Of a stretch of DNA of 33,436 nt, positions 24,738-32,503 are shown in pieces; the first letter of the stretch is position 1; each line of letters starts with the position of its first letter. The stretch comes from an uncultured Gallionellaceae bacterium (GTDB taxonomy: Bacteria > Pseudomonadota > Gammaproteobacteria > Burkholderiales > Gallionellaceae): contig CAINCU010000036.1 in assembly GCA_903847155.1 (NCBI GenBank), positions 1 through 33,436 on the forward strand, written 5' to 3'. A program made the translations under genes and the position numbers. The notes under the pieces are model-generated. The model searched no databases and had not been told where the DNA came from. It saw only the letters and a list, made by a program, of their open reading frames with translations.

Positions 24738-26240
24738 TCAAGCCTCCGGATATTGCTTTATGAGTTCCGGCGCGCTGATACCATCGCCAGTTACACGATT
24801 AAGTCGACCAATGGCCCTGCCATTTTCCAGGCTGATCGAAACGGAAGTGGTCATATCGAGCACCAATGGTTTGTCATGGACCGTCGCCGCATCGATGGCG
24901 GACATATGGCCATTCGCCAGCACGTCATAGACCGGTTTGAACGAAGCTGTGCTGGACAGCATCTCGTCGGTGAAACGCATCAAACGTACCCAGGTGCCGC
25001 TGTTGAAATAGGCTCGGCCGACACCCATGTTGATGGCGCGCGCCAAATGAGTGTGGCCAGTGATGACGAAATCGATGTTTGGACCCAGCTTTGCGGTGAC
25101 ATCTTTGTAGGTGTCATCTTGATCGTCAATGCAGAATGTCAGGTCACCCTTTAACCAATCCTTCAGTGCACATCTAAGTGCTTCTTCACGGCCCTCGCCA
25201 GTAAACCAGCCCGTGAGACGATCCCATACATACTGCGTAGTACCCAAGGGGGCATCGCCCATAAACTGTTGCTGTACTGGTGAGTTTCTGGATTGCTCCA
25301 ACTGCAGCAACATATCGTCGCCATTCTGATAGTTAATTACTCCGGCAGATCTCATGCGTTCCAGTAAATTGGGACCTAACAAGGATTCTAGTGTCGGCGG
25401 TGCGTTATCGGTGCTAGAAAAAAGCTGTTGCTCATCGACAGTCAGTCGTTGATTAACTTCAGTCTTTTTCTCGTATTCCATCTTGGTGGCCAGTGCCGTG
25501 ATTTGGCCGAGTTTGCTGGCTTGCGATTTGTCCAAAGTGAGTAGTGTGCCGAAGAGGGATTTTCCCTCTGGTTTCAGCAAATCAATCCAGGCGTATTTTT
25601 CCTTTACCGATTTCATTACGTCCTTGACCATACAAGTACCGGCATTGGGTATCCATTCATCCTTATTCAAAGACAAGCCGGCATTGAGTCGTCTCGCCAC
25701 CCGAGACAAACCTTCATAGCGATTGAAGTTCCAGGCATCAACTTCGTTACCGTGCGTGCAGAAGACTCGTGCATTTCCGACCATGCACCCGTATCCGGCT
25801 CCCATAGCGGAAAACACGATGCGTGCTTTTGCAGAGTTGTCGTCTTTGCTTAGTCGCTCGACGATCAGTCGCTGCACGTTGGGAAACGCGATCTCGATAT
25901 CGTGATTGCCGATGATAATGATCAGCGTGCGTTTCTCGGCATGAACGAAGTCGGCCAGTGCATCCCAGACAGGCGCAAAGGAAGCGTCGTTCATGATGCG
26001 CATCAGCGTTGTTTCAGCCTCATCTACCGCAACATACCCAGAAATATTTTCTTCGGCCAGCGTGTCAATCACATCGCCATTGAGAGCTAGCGCCACTAGC
26101 TTGTCGGGTTTCTGTGCTGCTACCCAGCGAACGAAATTCGCCAGACGCTTCGTTTCGCGCAAAATCTGGAACCCGGGCTTACCGCCCATATGGATGTCCG
26201 AAATGACATGAATTTCTTCAAATTTAGCCAAACCTTCCAT
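24738..26240 (-). CDS. Calcineurin-like metallophosphoesterase, 500 aa, partner of CHAT
   Basis: All metal-binding motifs of the family are present: ISDIHMGG (D15, H17), LNGDVIDTL, IIGNHDIEI, CTHGNEVD and, near the end, FVITGHTHLARA. A long insertion of about 200 mostly polar, helical residues lies between the fourth and fifth motifs. AAGGAGAGG precedes the ATG. It heads a minus-strand operon with the CHAT gene. Substrate unknown; nucleic acid or a cyclic nucleotide is plausible given related conflict-system phosphoesterases, but this is inference. Confidence 0.88.
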   Translation of the reverse strand: MEGLAKFEEIHVISDIHMGGKPGFQILRETKRLANFVRWVAAQKPDKLVALALNGDVIDTLAEENISGYVAVDEAETTLMRIMNDASFAPVWDALADFVHAEKRTLIIIIGNHDIEIAFPNVQRLIVERLSKDDNSAKARIVFSAMGAGYGCMVGNARVFCTHGNEVDAWNFNRYEGLSRVARRLNAGLSLNKDEWIPNAGTCMVKDVMKSVKEKYAWIDLLKPEGKSLFGTLLTLDKSQASKLGQITALATKMEYEKKTEVNQRLTVDEQQLFSSTDNAPPTLESLLGPNLLERMRSAGVINYQNGDDMLLQLEQSRNSPVQQQFMGDAPLGTTQYVWDRLTGWFTGEGREEALRCALKDWLKGDLTFCIDDQDDTYKDVTAKLGPNIDFVITGHTHLARAINMGVGRAYFNSGTWVRLMRFTDEMLSSTASFKPVYDVLANGHMSAIDAATVHDKPLVLDMTTSVSISLENGRAIGRLNRVTGDGISAPELIKQYPEA

Positions 26241-26307
26241 GACCTCTCCTTGCTGACTTATTTCTAAAGTGGATCAACATTGCAGATATTTTTGATTGAA
26301 CAATTCA

Positions 26308-26415
26308 TCAGGCGGATTCTTCCTCTCCTCCGTATTTCGACGTGTCGCCGATGTCGAGTTGGAATTGCAGGATGTGCGCTTCGTAGCCAATTGCATACAG
26401 CTTGCTGGAGATAAT
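26308..26415 (-). pseudogene. KTSC-domain gene remnant
   Basis: On the minus strand the frame reads IISSKLYAIGYEAHILQFQL, then DIGDTSKY before diverging and stopping at 26308. It is the N-terminal half of a KTSC domain of the same type as the broken gene at 22529-22768, with no start codon or C-terminal half left. Confidence 0.65.
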
Positions 26416-26636
26416 GTTTTTAAGCCCGCCGTAATTCTTCCTGATTTGGGTTCTGAAAGTGAATAACGTGAAAAACGCCCGTCAATAGGCGACTTGCAAC
26501 ATGACAATTCGAAGATTCCCGTATTTATAAGCTTGCTACGAAGGTATGTTTGCGAATTTCGTATGTAATATCTGCCGGACGGGAATGTGTCCGGTGAGTG
26601 CGGAGTGTGTGCGACTATACTTTTGCTCAAATGAAT

Positions 26637-26760
26637 CCCCTTGCTCGAACAAGCTGTGCTGCTGGCGATGTTTCCCGCGTGATCGGGTAGCTATCCTTGC
26701 GCCAGCTCCTGTTCTGGGGATTCCGCTATGTGCCTAGCACCGTGCGTGCGGTACGACATG
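26637..26760 (-). repeat. Dispersed repeat R2, right copy (inverted)
   Basis: Blocks CCCCTTGCT, GGCGATGTTTCCCG, TTGCGCCAGCTCCTGTTCTG and the CCGTGCGTGCGG run are the reverse complement of the left copy at 8155-8395. This copy lacks the internal ~100 bases with the REP-like palindrome. Confidence 0.7.
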
Positions 26761-27039
26761 CGTCAAGCGAATCTGCAAGTGGGGGAGACTTTATTCGAGT
26801 GAGGCGGGTAGTGTCAATGTTGAAAGTGAGGAGATTAATAAAGAGGTTCGAATTGCCACCAACGTACAAGACAATTCCGAGCCTCATAACGTCCGCTTCG
26901 ATTATAAAGTGCCTTTCGGCATTCTCAATAAGCGGACATTTGTAGCCAACTGAATCGGATTACCCGCGAGTGACTGATTTGACCGAGAAATGTGCCTTCA
27001 TTGAAATTATCTTGGGGGTCGACTTAGGGTCGGGTGCTG

Positions 27040-27285
27040 CCGACCATCTTTTGTGGAAGCCGACACTCAAATTCGTTCCTCTGATTTTCTTTTCCAGAAA
27101 AAATCCTTACTGACCGGAGTTGGCGGTGGACCGGTCATTGGAGCTGGATGCCATGACTCGTTCCACAACTCAAAAGCAGCCTTTCACTTGCACAAATTTT
27201 CGAGCCTCGCTGACTGACCGTTCAGGCCGAAAAGGGGGCCGATGTCAAATTTCTTCGACCGGCAGCTTCACAACTGATCCAGACG
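27040..27285 (-). repeat. Dispersed repeat R1, copy C (inverted)
   Basis: The reverse complement of copy A over about 245 bases, including GAAGCTGCCGGTCGA, TTTCGGCCTGAACGG and CTTCCACAAAAGA. It is inverted relative to copies A and B. Confidence 0.75.
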
Positions 27286-27451
27286 ATGCGGCTATCACGT
27301 TATCAGTGATTTCCTTGGCTCATAGCCTCAAGCATAAGGTTGTTGCGGAAGGAGTATGGGACGTAACCAGGTAGTTCACCGTCAAAGCTCGTCCAAATAA
27401 GGCTCTCAACTTAGCTCGGTGTGTGCATGAGTCAATTGGTTCATGGTTGTG

Positions 27452-27862
27452 CTATCTAGACTGCTGCATACATGGATAAACATCACAGCCACCACCCGCT
27501 TGTGCTTTAAGATTCGCTTGCCCAGAAGAAGCACTCGATTCATTTAAAGGTATGCCCCGCCTTGTTTCTGAGAGCAGTGACAACGCATACTCTCGTGCGA
27601 GTTGCCTTAATCTTTTTTCATGGACTCTCATTCTGTCTTCAACCATTTTTTGGCTCTCAGCAGATGAAAAAAATCTCATTTGATTCTCTAAACTTTTGAC
27701 GTCGTCATCAATAGCGCATTGAACTGCTGCCAAATCAAATGGGGATTCAGCAATCCTCAGAAATTCCGACGAAGCTGGATAGTGATGGCGTTCAAAGACG
27801 GATTTAAACTCGGTAACGACAATATCTTTTATATCCATGATGTTAATTCGTCCGTATGTCAT
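27452..27862 (-). CDS. Hypothetical protein divergent from the XRE gene, 128-136 aa
   Basis: Two possible starts: 27862 (MTYGRINI) and 27838 (MDIKDIVVTEFKSV); the second gives a better beginning. The protein is helical and charged in the middle (a probable coiled coil, SLENQMRFFSSAESQKMVEDRM) and ends in a Ser/Gly/Cys-rich tail. No known domain. It is divergent from the XRE regulator across a 64-bp interval with a palindromic operator, so it may be under its control. Confidence 0.6.
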   Translation of the reverse strand: MTYGRINIMDIKDIVVTEFKSVFERHHYPASSEFLRIAESPFDLAAVQCAIDDDVKSLENQMRFFSSAESQKMVEDRMRVHEKRLRQLAREYALSLLSETRRGIPLNESSASSGQANLKAQAGGGCDVYPCMQQSR

Positions 27863-27876
27863 TGCTCATCTAGAAC

Positions 27877-27898
27877 TTAGTAAAGTAAACTATACTAA
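27877..27898. promoter_or_regulatory. 22-bp palindromic operator between the divergent genes
   Basis: The site has the form TTAGTA-n-AGT-nn-ACT-n-TACTAA, symmetric in 18 of 22 positions, in the 64-bp gap between the hypothetical gene and the XRE start codon. A dyad of this size fits a dimeric XRE repressor that autoregulates. The promoter on the XRE side may include the TATACT at about 27913-27918. Confidence 0.6.
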
Positions 27899-28000
27899 TA
27901 TATTTGGCCTCACTATACTTCAAGCATGAATATTTGGTAGTGGTTCAGTTTGAAATTACGCGCCATTCCTTTACTACATAGGCTGCGCTATCATTGGAGC

Positions 28001-28222
28001 ATGAAAACTAAATCAACATCTCGCAAAGATTTTACACAGATTGCCTTCTCCGTGGCGCAGATTGCAACGGGTGACGCAGAGCCTAAACCAGAACTGACCG
28101 GAAAGAAGCTAGATAGCCGCAAGGGCGGTCTAGCTGGTGGCAAAGCTAGAGCCGATAAGCTCACGGCAGAAGAACGGTCTAAAATAGCAAAGAAGGCCGC
28201 AGAGGCTCGTTGGAAGAAATAG
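28001..28222 (+). CDS. Small basic KGGxARA-type protein, 73 aa
   Basis: ATG 28001 follows TGGAG. The second half reads SRKGGLAGGKARADKL then TAEERSKIAKKAAEARWKK, the pattern of a widespread small basic protein found on mobile elements, with no known function. It is the first gene of the transposon and is followed by a strong terminator, so it is transcribed on its own. Confidence 0.75.
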   Translation: MKTKSTSRKDFTQIAFSVAQIATGDAEPKPELTGKKLDSRKGGLAGGKARADKLTAEERSKIAKKAAEARWKK

Positions 28223-28242
28223 ATCATCCATCATCCCAAACA

Positions 28243-28264
28243 AACCCGCTTCGGCGGGTTTTTT
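28243..28264 (+). terminator. Rho-independent terminator
   Basis: AACCCGC-TTCG-GCGGGTT followed by TTTT, 21 nt after the stop of the small basic gene. The stem is 7 bp with a UUCG loop. Confidence 0.9.
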
Positions 28265-28315
28265 ATTGCCTAAACGAGCGAGGCGTTGGCTGGAAGAAAG
28301 CGTAATGTAAATGGC

Positions 28316-28352
28316 GAAAGCCCAGCACTACTTGCAATAGTGAGGGGCTTTC
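28316..28352. ncRNA. Two-tier hairpin in the transposon leader
   Basis: GAAAGCCC pairs with GGGCTTTC (8 bp), an AG/AG internal loop, then CACTA with TAGTG (5 bp) and loop CTTGCAA. It lies between the terminator and the 29-codon ORF. It could be a regulatory RNA element or terminator; the A/T run after it is short. Confidence 0.5.
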
Positions 28353-28399
28353 AATTATCAACCCGTGTCTAGGACGGCACATAATATAAGGAGTGAATC

Positions 28400-28489
28400 A
28401 TGCAAAAATTGCGATTGGCAATCGAGCTAGAACAATCCCCAATTAACTTTGGGCTGGTTGAATTCTTGGCAGCAACACCAATCAGATAG
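28400..28489 (+). CDS. Short leader-like ORF, 29 aa
   Basis: ATG 28400 has a strong AAGGAG site 8 nt upstream, and the frame reads MQKLRLAIELEQSP and on to FLAATPIR. A hairpin follows 19 nt after its stop (CAGGTTAGAC/GTCTGACCTG, 28509-28531). Then the transposase gene starts at 28644. It may be a leader peptide or a tiny passenger protein. Confidence 0.5.
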   Translation: MQKLRLAIELEQSPINFGLVEFLAATPIR

Positions 28490-28508
28490 GATTGAGCCAC
28501 TAATTCGA

Positions 28509-28531
28509 CAGGTTAGACTTGGTCTGACCTG
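28509..28531. terminator. 10-bp hairpin after the 29-codon ORF
   Basis: CAGGTTAGAC and GTCTGACCTG pair with one G-T wobble around a TTG loop. The sequence after it is A/T-rich (CCTTAATTATATC) but lacks a T run, so it may be an attenuator or a weak terminator ahead of the transposase gene. Confidence 0.45.
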
Positions 28532-28643
28532 CCTTAATTATATCAAAAACACTTGATGTTGCAAGTATTTTGCGTATCAATATTGACTTTCCTATTTTAC
28601 TCAAGCATAATGTGCATTATGAAATGTCGCTTGGGGAAATAAC

Positions 28644-29522
28644 ATGGCAAACCAACTCAACAACGAAAAACGCGCTCAAATCCTCTCAGTCCTCTGTGAA
28701 GGCATGGGGATCAACGCCGCGACTCGTATCACAGGCGTATCGAAAAACACTGTTTTAAAGCTGCTTGCCGACGCTGGCGAAGCCTGCGCAAAGTATCAAG
28801 ATGAAGCCATGCGCGACCTGACCTGCAAGCGCATTGAATGCGACGAAATTTGGTCTTTTGTTGGATGCAAACAAAAGAACGTGCCGGAAGAACTTCAAGG
28901 CACTTTCGGCCTTGGTGATGTTTATACTTGGACTGCGATTGATAGCGAAACAAAATTGATTCCATGCTGGCACGTTGGCACACGAGATATAGCCTCTGCA
29001 CACGAATTTATCAGCGATCTGGCCTCACGCCTTGCTAATCGTGTGCAACTGACTACAGACGGTCACAAGGCTTATTTGGAAGCCGTTGAAAAGGCTTTTG
29101 GCCGTGATGTGGACTTTGCCCAACTGATTAAGATTTATGGCAACGATAAGCAAACAAAAAACGACAGCCGCCGTTACAGCCCGTCAGAATTTACAGGCTC
29201 AGAAAAGCGCGTTATTACTGGCAACCCAGACGAAGAAAATATCTCGACAAGCTACGTCGAACGCCAAAACTTAACTATGCGGATGCACATGCGCCGCTTT
29301 ACACGTCTTACCAATGCATTCAGCAAGAAACTGGAAAACCATATGCACGCGATCAGTTTGTATTTTATGTTCTACAACTTCTGCAAGATTCATAAATCGC
29401 TGAAAGTTACTCCGGCGATGCAAGCAGGTATCAGTCAGAAGCTGTGGGAAATTTCTGATATTGTGGCGCTGATTCCAGTAGAAGAGCCGAAGAAGCGCGG
29501 TACATACAAAAAGAAAAATTGA
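28644..29522 (+). CDS. tnp: IS1-family transposase, single-frame type, 292 aa
   Basis: It has an N-terminal HTH segment (ILSVLCEGMGINAATRITGV) and the DDE domain with CDEIWSFVGCKQKN (first Asp), LTTDGHKAYLEAVE (second Asp) and YVERQNLTMRMHMRR (Glu), as in DDE_Tnp_IS1 proteins. Unlike classical IS1 there is no frameshift between an InsA and InsB part. GGGGAAA precedes the ATG. It would move the 2758-bp transposon. Confidence 0.9.
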   Translation: MANQLNNEKRAQILSVLCEGMGINAATRITGVSKNTVLKLLADAGEACAKYQDEAMRDLTCKRIECDEIWSFVGCKQKNVPEELQGTFGLGDVYTWTAIDSETKLIPCWHVGTRDIASAHEFISDLASRLANRVQLTTDGHKAYLEAVEKAFGRDVDFAQLIKIYGNDKQTKNDSRRYSPSEFTGSEKRVITGNPDEENISTSYVERQNLTMRMHMRRFTRLTNAFSKKLENHMHAISLYFMFYNFCKIHKSLKVTPAMQAGISQKLWEISDIVALIPVEEPKKRGTYKKKN

Positions 29523-29529
29523 GGTAGTT

Positions 29530-29823
29530 ATGGCAATAGACTACGTTATTTATAAGCTCACATTCCCTAACGGGAAAATCTACGTTGGAAAAGATATAGG
29601 CGGTAAAGGCCATTCATTAAGTTACTTCGGTTCATGGGATAACGAATACGTGCAGCGTGATTTTACCGATGAACAATTACGAGATTTCACAGTTCGCAAA
29701 GAGATACTTCTTGAGTCGCCGGATAAAAATCTGGTGAGCAAAAAAGAAGGCGAATTTATCTTGTTGCTAAAATCAAATGACCCTTCTATCGGATATAACA
29801 AAACTCATAAGGCGCGCAAATAA
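29530..29823 (+). CDS. GIY-YIG nuclease-like protein, 97 aa
   Basis: The start DYVIYKLTFPNGKIYVGKDI is the GIY-YIG core (IYK...IYVGKD), followed by the FGSWDNEYVQRDF segment. A C-terminal Glu for metal binding may be in KKEGEFILLLKS. It is short and lacks an added DNA-binding domain. GAGGT precedes the ATG, 7 nt after the transposase stop, so it is co-transcribed with the transposase. Confidence 0.8.
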   Translation: MAIDYVIYKLTFPNGKIYVGKDIGGKGHSLSYFGSWDNEYVQRDFTDEQLRDFTVRKEILLESPDKNLVSKKEGEFILLLKSNDPSIGYNKTHKARK

Positions 29824-29824
29824 C

Positions 29825-30028
29825 ATGGATATGATTCGAGTTCTATCAAGAGCAATAGATTATGTCGGATATGATCCAGTAGAACGCAAAATGAAAATTA
29901 AATTCAAACATGGGCATACAATTTATACATTTTGTGAAGTGCCGAAAGAGATATTTGACGGCCTTCTTAATGCCCCATCTAAGGGCAGATATTACGATTG
30001 CCACATACGGGACAAATATCGCTGCTGA
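29825..30028 (+). CDS. KTSC-domain small protein, 67 aa, in the transposon
   Basis: One KTSC domain: LSRAIDYVGYDPVERKMKI, then TIYTFCEVPKEIFDGLL and SKGRYYDCHIRDKY. The start ATG lies one base after the GIY-YIG stop, so translation is coupled. It resembles the KTSC gene at 12937 in pattern, with a different sequence. Confidence 0.82.
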   Translation: MDMIRVLSRAIDYVGYDPVERKMKIKFKHGHTIYTFCEVPKEIFDGLLNAPSKGRYYDCHIRDKYRC

Positions 30029-30197
30029 ATATGGCTTCCTCAAGTTCATCTAAAAGAGCTAATTCTTTTTTATGATCTATAAGCCATGATGTTTCGTTAG
30101 GTTCAATATCGGGCATATCTGTTGTTACTGTGTTGTGACTCGCATTTAAAGCAAGCCCGATAGTTCTAATTGCAATTTTGATTTCTAATTTATTCAT
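29979..30197 (-). CDS. Possible small zinc-ribbon-like ORF on the opposite strand, 72 aa
   Basis: From ATG 30197 the frame reads MNKLEIKIAIRTIGLALN, and ends DICPVCGNRNICP, with a CxxC and a further Cys. It overlaps the 3' end of the KTSC gene by 50 bases, tail to tail, and fills the gap before the 30220 gene. No strong ribosome site. It may be real, given its protein-like composition. Confidence 0.35.
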   Translation of the reverse strand: MNKLEIKIAIRTIGLALNASHNTVTTDMPDIEPNETSWLIDHKKELALLDELEEAIFSSDICPVCGNRNICP

Positions 30198-30219
30198 AGT
30201 GAATGAGTGGTGAAATAAT

Positions 30220-30669
30220 ATGATTGATATGGCTCTTATCCAAGGTGCTATTAGTGGCCTCAAGACTGCTGGCGACATCGCAAACAGCTTCCTTAAGTTG
30301 AAGAGTATGTCTGAAGTCCAGGGAAAGGTTATTGAGCTTCAAAGCGCTATTTTGGCCGCCCAATCTAGCGCACTCGCTGCCCACTCTCATCAATCTTCTA
30401 TGGTTCAACGTATAAGCGATCTTGAAAAAGAAATTGCTAATATAAAAGCATGGGAAGAAACAAAGAAGAGATATAGCCTCTATGAACCATCCAAGGGCGT
30501 GTATGTTTGGAGATTTGAAAAACAAAGCGATACTTCCGAACCATCGCATTGGATATGTACTAAGTGTTACGAAGATGGCAAACGATCTATCGTGCAACAA
30601 ACCAATAATAATATGGGAAAGATTACTTACTCGTGTTTTGAATGTAAGAGTCATTTTTATTTATTCTGA
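30220..30669 (+). CDS. Coiled-coil protein with C-terminal zinc motif, 149 aa
   Basis: The first 80 residues are helical (MALIQGAISGLKTAGDIANS, then KVIELQSAILAAQSSALAA) and form a coiled coil. The last 45 residues have CTKCY and CFECK, a four-Cys zinc ribbon. It belongs to a group of small proteins seen on phages and plasmids, function unknown. It ends 24 bases before the transposon's right end. GGTGA precedes the ATG. Confidence 0.7.
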   Translation: MIDMALIQGAISGLKTAGDIANSFLKLKSMSEVQGKVIELQSAILAAQSSALAAHSHQSSMVQRISDLEKEIANIKAWEETKKRYSLYEPSKGVYVWRFEKQSDTSEPSHWICTKCYEDGKRSIVQQTNNNMGKITYSCFECKSHFYLF

Positions 30670-30693
30670 TAAATTTCAAACTGAACCACTACC

Positions 30694-31177
30694 GAATATT
30701 TCCACTATTGGCGCAATTATCAAAAAAGAGAGGGAGTCCTGCGGTTTGACCCAAGGGGCTCTGGCTGAGGTATCGCATGTCTCCCGGGTGACTATCGTAA
30801 ACCTTGAGAACGGCAAGGTCGGCGACATTGGTGCAGTCAAGCTTTCCGAGATTGCGGAGAATGTTGGAATTTCATTGTTTTCAATGGGGAAGAAAGTGGA
30901 TTTCATTAAGATGACGCTAGGTAACGTCAACACGAGCTACAAGAACACCATGTCCAAATCCGATCTGGAAAAGTTCATGCTCAGCGGCAAGATCCAGCCA
31001 GGACTGGAGGGGCAAGTGTTGCACCTGATAGATGAGACGCCTGCCTCTCTAGTATCCAGCACCGTCAAGCAGATTGCTGCGAAGAAAAATATCAAGGCCA
31101 AGTTGGTATGGAAGAATCTGGCCAAGGTTGCCGCCGATATCAAATCACCAAACAAGTTCTGGAGCTACGTTGGTTAA
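30694..31177 (+). pseudogene. XRE-family regulator, body, split from its start codon by the transposon
   Basis: The start ATG lies at 27926, and the rest after the second GAATATTT copy. Removing the transposon and one copy of the duplication gives a 161-codon gene starting MNISTIGAIIKKERESCGLT, with an XRE HTH (QGALAEVSHVSRVTIVNLENGK) and a C-terminal domain of about 90 residues, rich in Lys and helical. The remaining piece has no good start codon, so it is probably silent. The palindrome at 27877-27898 is its likely operator. Confidence 0.85.
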
Positions 31178-31322
31178 GTCGCCGCTTCACTTTCCAGTTG
31201 GTCCATGGAAGAGTCTTCTGGAAAAGGCTTTCTGGCTTGATAGTAATCACGCAATACGGATACACCATTTTTTAAAAAATAACACGTGCAGCGAGTCCAT
31301 CCAGCGTGGTCACATCGGATGT

Positions 31323-31673
31323 TCAATTTAGGTCCGCAGGCGGTTTCCCGTTCTGGCACAAGTTCAACTCGTAGTGCAGCACAAAGTCGGTCGGTGTACC
31401 GTCCTTTGTGGGAGTGTTTGGCTGAATCAATTTGAGCGCGAGCCGACTACACCCCTCTTGTTTGTAATGCTTGATCGTCGTCACCTCACCCTTGAGCGGA
31501 TCTGTTGCGCCGGTGGTCCGGTGGACGGTTTCCGCTTCCTTGCCATCGACAATCCCCTTTGATGTGCCATCAGCAGAATTGAGCGCCCCCATTAGGAGTT
31601 CCTTGATGGTTGAAGCGTGGGCTGTGCCTGCCAGCAGGGATAGGCACGCAACTGAAAGGATGATTTTTTTCAT
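31323..31673 (-). CDS. Exported protein of the transfer operon, 116 aa
   Basis: A clear signal peptide (MKKIILSVACLSLLAGTAHA) is cut before STIKELL. The mature part is about 96 residues with two Cys (GCSRLALK and LNLCQNG) that could form a disulfide in the periplasm. No known family. The start overlaps the stop of the previous gene (ATGA), so translation is coupled. It is the last gene of the minus-strand operon, with about 145 nt to the convergent XRE gene. Confidence 0.75.
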   Translation of the reverse strand: MKKIILSVACLSLLAGTAHASTIKELLMGALNSADGTSKGIVDGKEAETVHRTTGATDPLKGEVTTIKHYKQEGCSRLALKLIQPNTPTKDGTPTDFVLHYELNLCQNGKPPADLN

Positions 31674-32503
31674 GGTTTCGGAGTCTCGCTGGTGAGTGTT
31701 GCGACTGTGGCCGGTGTGCCAGCTTTCTCGGCTTCAGCCTTTTTTAGGGCGTCTTCTTTAGCCTGAATTTCCACAACCAAGCGTTTCACTACAGCGCGCA
31801 GCAGATCGACCGGACGCTCCTTGGTGGTGGACGCGGAATTCACCTCGATTTCCATGTGGGATGGCTTGTCTTTGCCGTTCTTGAATGTGATTGTGGCTTT
31901 GATGTGTCCGATACCAGCAGTCTTATCAGGTTTACTGGGATCAAATAACGAACCGAGCACCGCACCACCAAGAGTCCAGCCAATACCGCTTGTCAGCACA
32001 GCACCAAGGTGTGAGCCTATCTGCTCGCCTTTTGTGTTATCTGAGATAGATTTTGCGGTATCTGCTTTTGCATTTGCACCGGCATTTAATTTTTCTATGG
32101 CAGCGGCGCTGTCACCCAGAATGGCGGGACCAGCCATGGGTATTTTGTCTTGACCCTCCGGGTACTGGTAAAACCAGTCAACCCCTCTATTAACAACTTT
32201 AGAATCCTCATCCACATTCAAATGTATTGAAACAAAACCCCTATAATCAATCTCGCATGGCGCACTATCGTCCTTGGTAACATTCATTCCGGCCTCGGTA
32301 AAAGCGGGGCCTAACGGCGACGCGCCGCCATTTCCAAACATGGTTGGTTCACGCACAAAGCAGGGCGTGTCCTTCGTCGAGAAGCCCGCAAAAGAGCCTG
32401 TTATATCCCCATCCTTGGCGGACGTTATGATTTCGGCGTTGGCGCTGCCAATTCCAACGCATGCAGCAAAAATAATTACTGAAAGTTGTGTTGTTTTCTT
32501 CAT
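31670..32503 (-). CDS. Exported protein of the transfer operon, 277 aa
   Basis: The signal peptide MKKTTQLSVIIFAACVGIGSANA is cut before EIITSAK. The mature part has two Cys (PCFVREP, PCEIDYRG), a Gly-rich hydrophobic stretch (GAVLTSGIGWTLGGAVLGSLF) that may enter the membrane, and a C-terminal charged helix (QAKEDALKKAEAEKAG). It overlaps both neighbours by ATGA, so it is part of the TraN operon and probably acts in the envelope. Not recognised. Confidence 0.75.
   Translation of the reverse strand: MKKTTQLSVIIFAACVGIGSANAEIITSAKDGDITGSFAGFSTKDTPCFVREPTMFGNGGASPLGPAFTEAGMNVTKDDSAPCEIDYRGFVSIHLNVDEDSKVVNRGVDWFYQYPEGQDKIPMAGPAILGDSAAAIEKLNAGANAKADTAKSISDNTKGEQIGSHLGAVLTSGIGWTLGGAVLGSLFDPSKPDKTAGIGHIKATITFKNGKDKPSHMEIEVNSASTTKERPVDLLRAVVKRLVVEIQAKEDALKKAEAEKAGTPATVATLTSETPKP

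Larger units (their letters stand above)
26241..27451. other. Gene-free region with repeat copies and a KTSC remnant
   Basis: No intact gene is supported in about 1.2 kb. It holds a KTSC remnant (26308-26415), repeat R2 right copy (26637-26760) and repeat R1 copy C (about 27040-27285). Between 26770 and 27040 I see only A/T-rich sequence with a weak inverted repeat of GTCCGCTT around 26890-26940. Short frames here are translations of the repeats. Confidence 0.6.
27928..30701 (+). mobile_element. IS1-type transposon with passenger genes, 2758 bp
   Basis: The element (27936-30693) has perfect 22-bp inverted ends that begin GGTAGTGGTTCAGTTTG, and lies between two copies of GAATATTT (27928-27935 and 30694-30701), an 8-bp target duplication. 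It holds a complete IS1-family transposase plus a basic small protein, a 29-codon ORF, a GIY-YIG protein, a KTSC protein and a coiled-coil/zinc protein. Joining the flanks restores the XRE gene exactly. Ends starting GG and 8-9-bp duplications are normal for IS1-type elements; this much cargo is not. Confidence 0.92.

Noticed and set aside
27120-27374. 84-codon frame starting MAVDRSLELDAMT.
   Set aside because: It is a translation of repeat R1 copy C, and similar frames appear in the other copies only because the DNA repeats.
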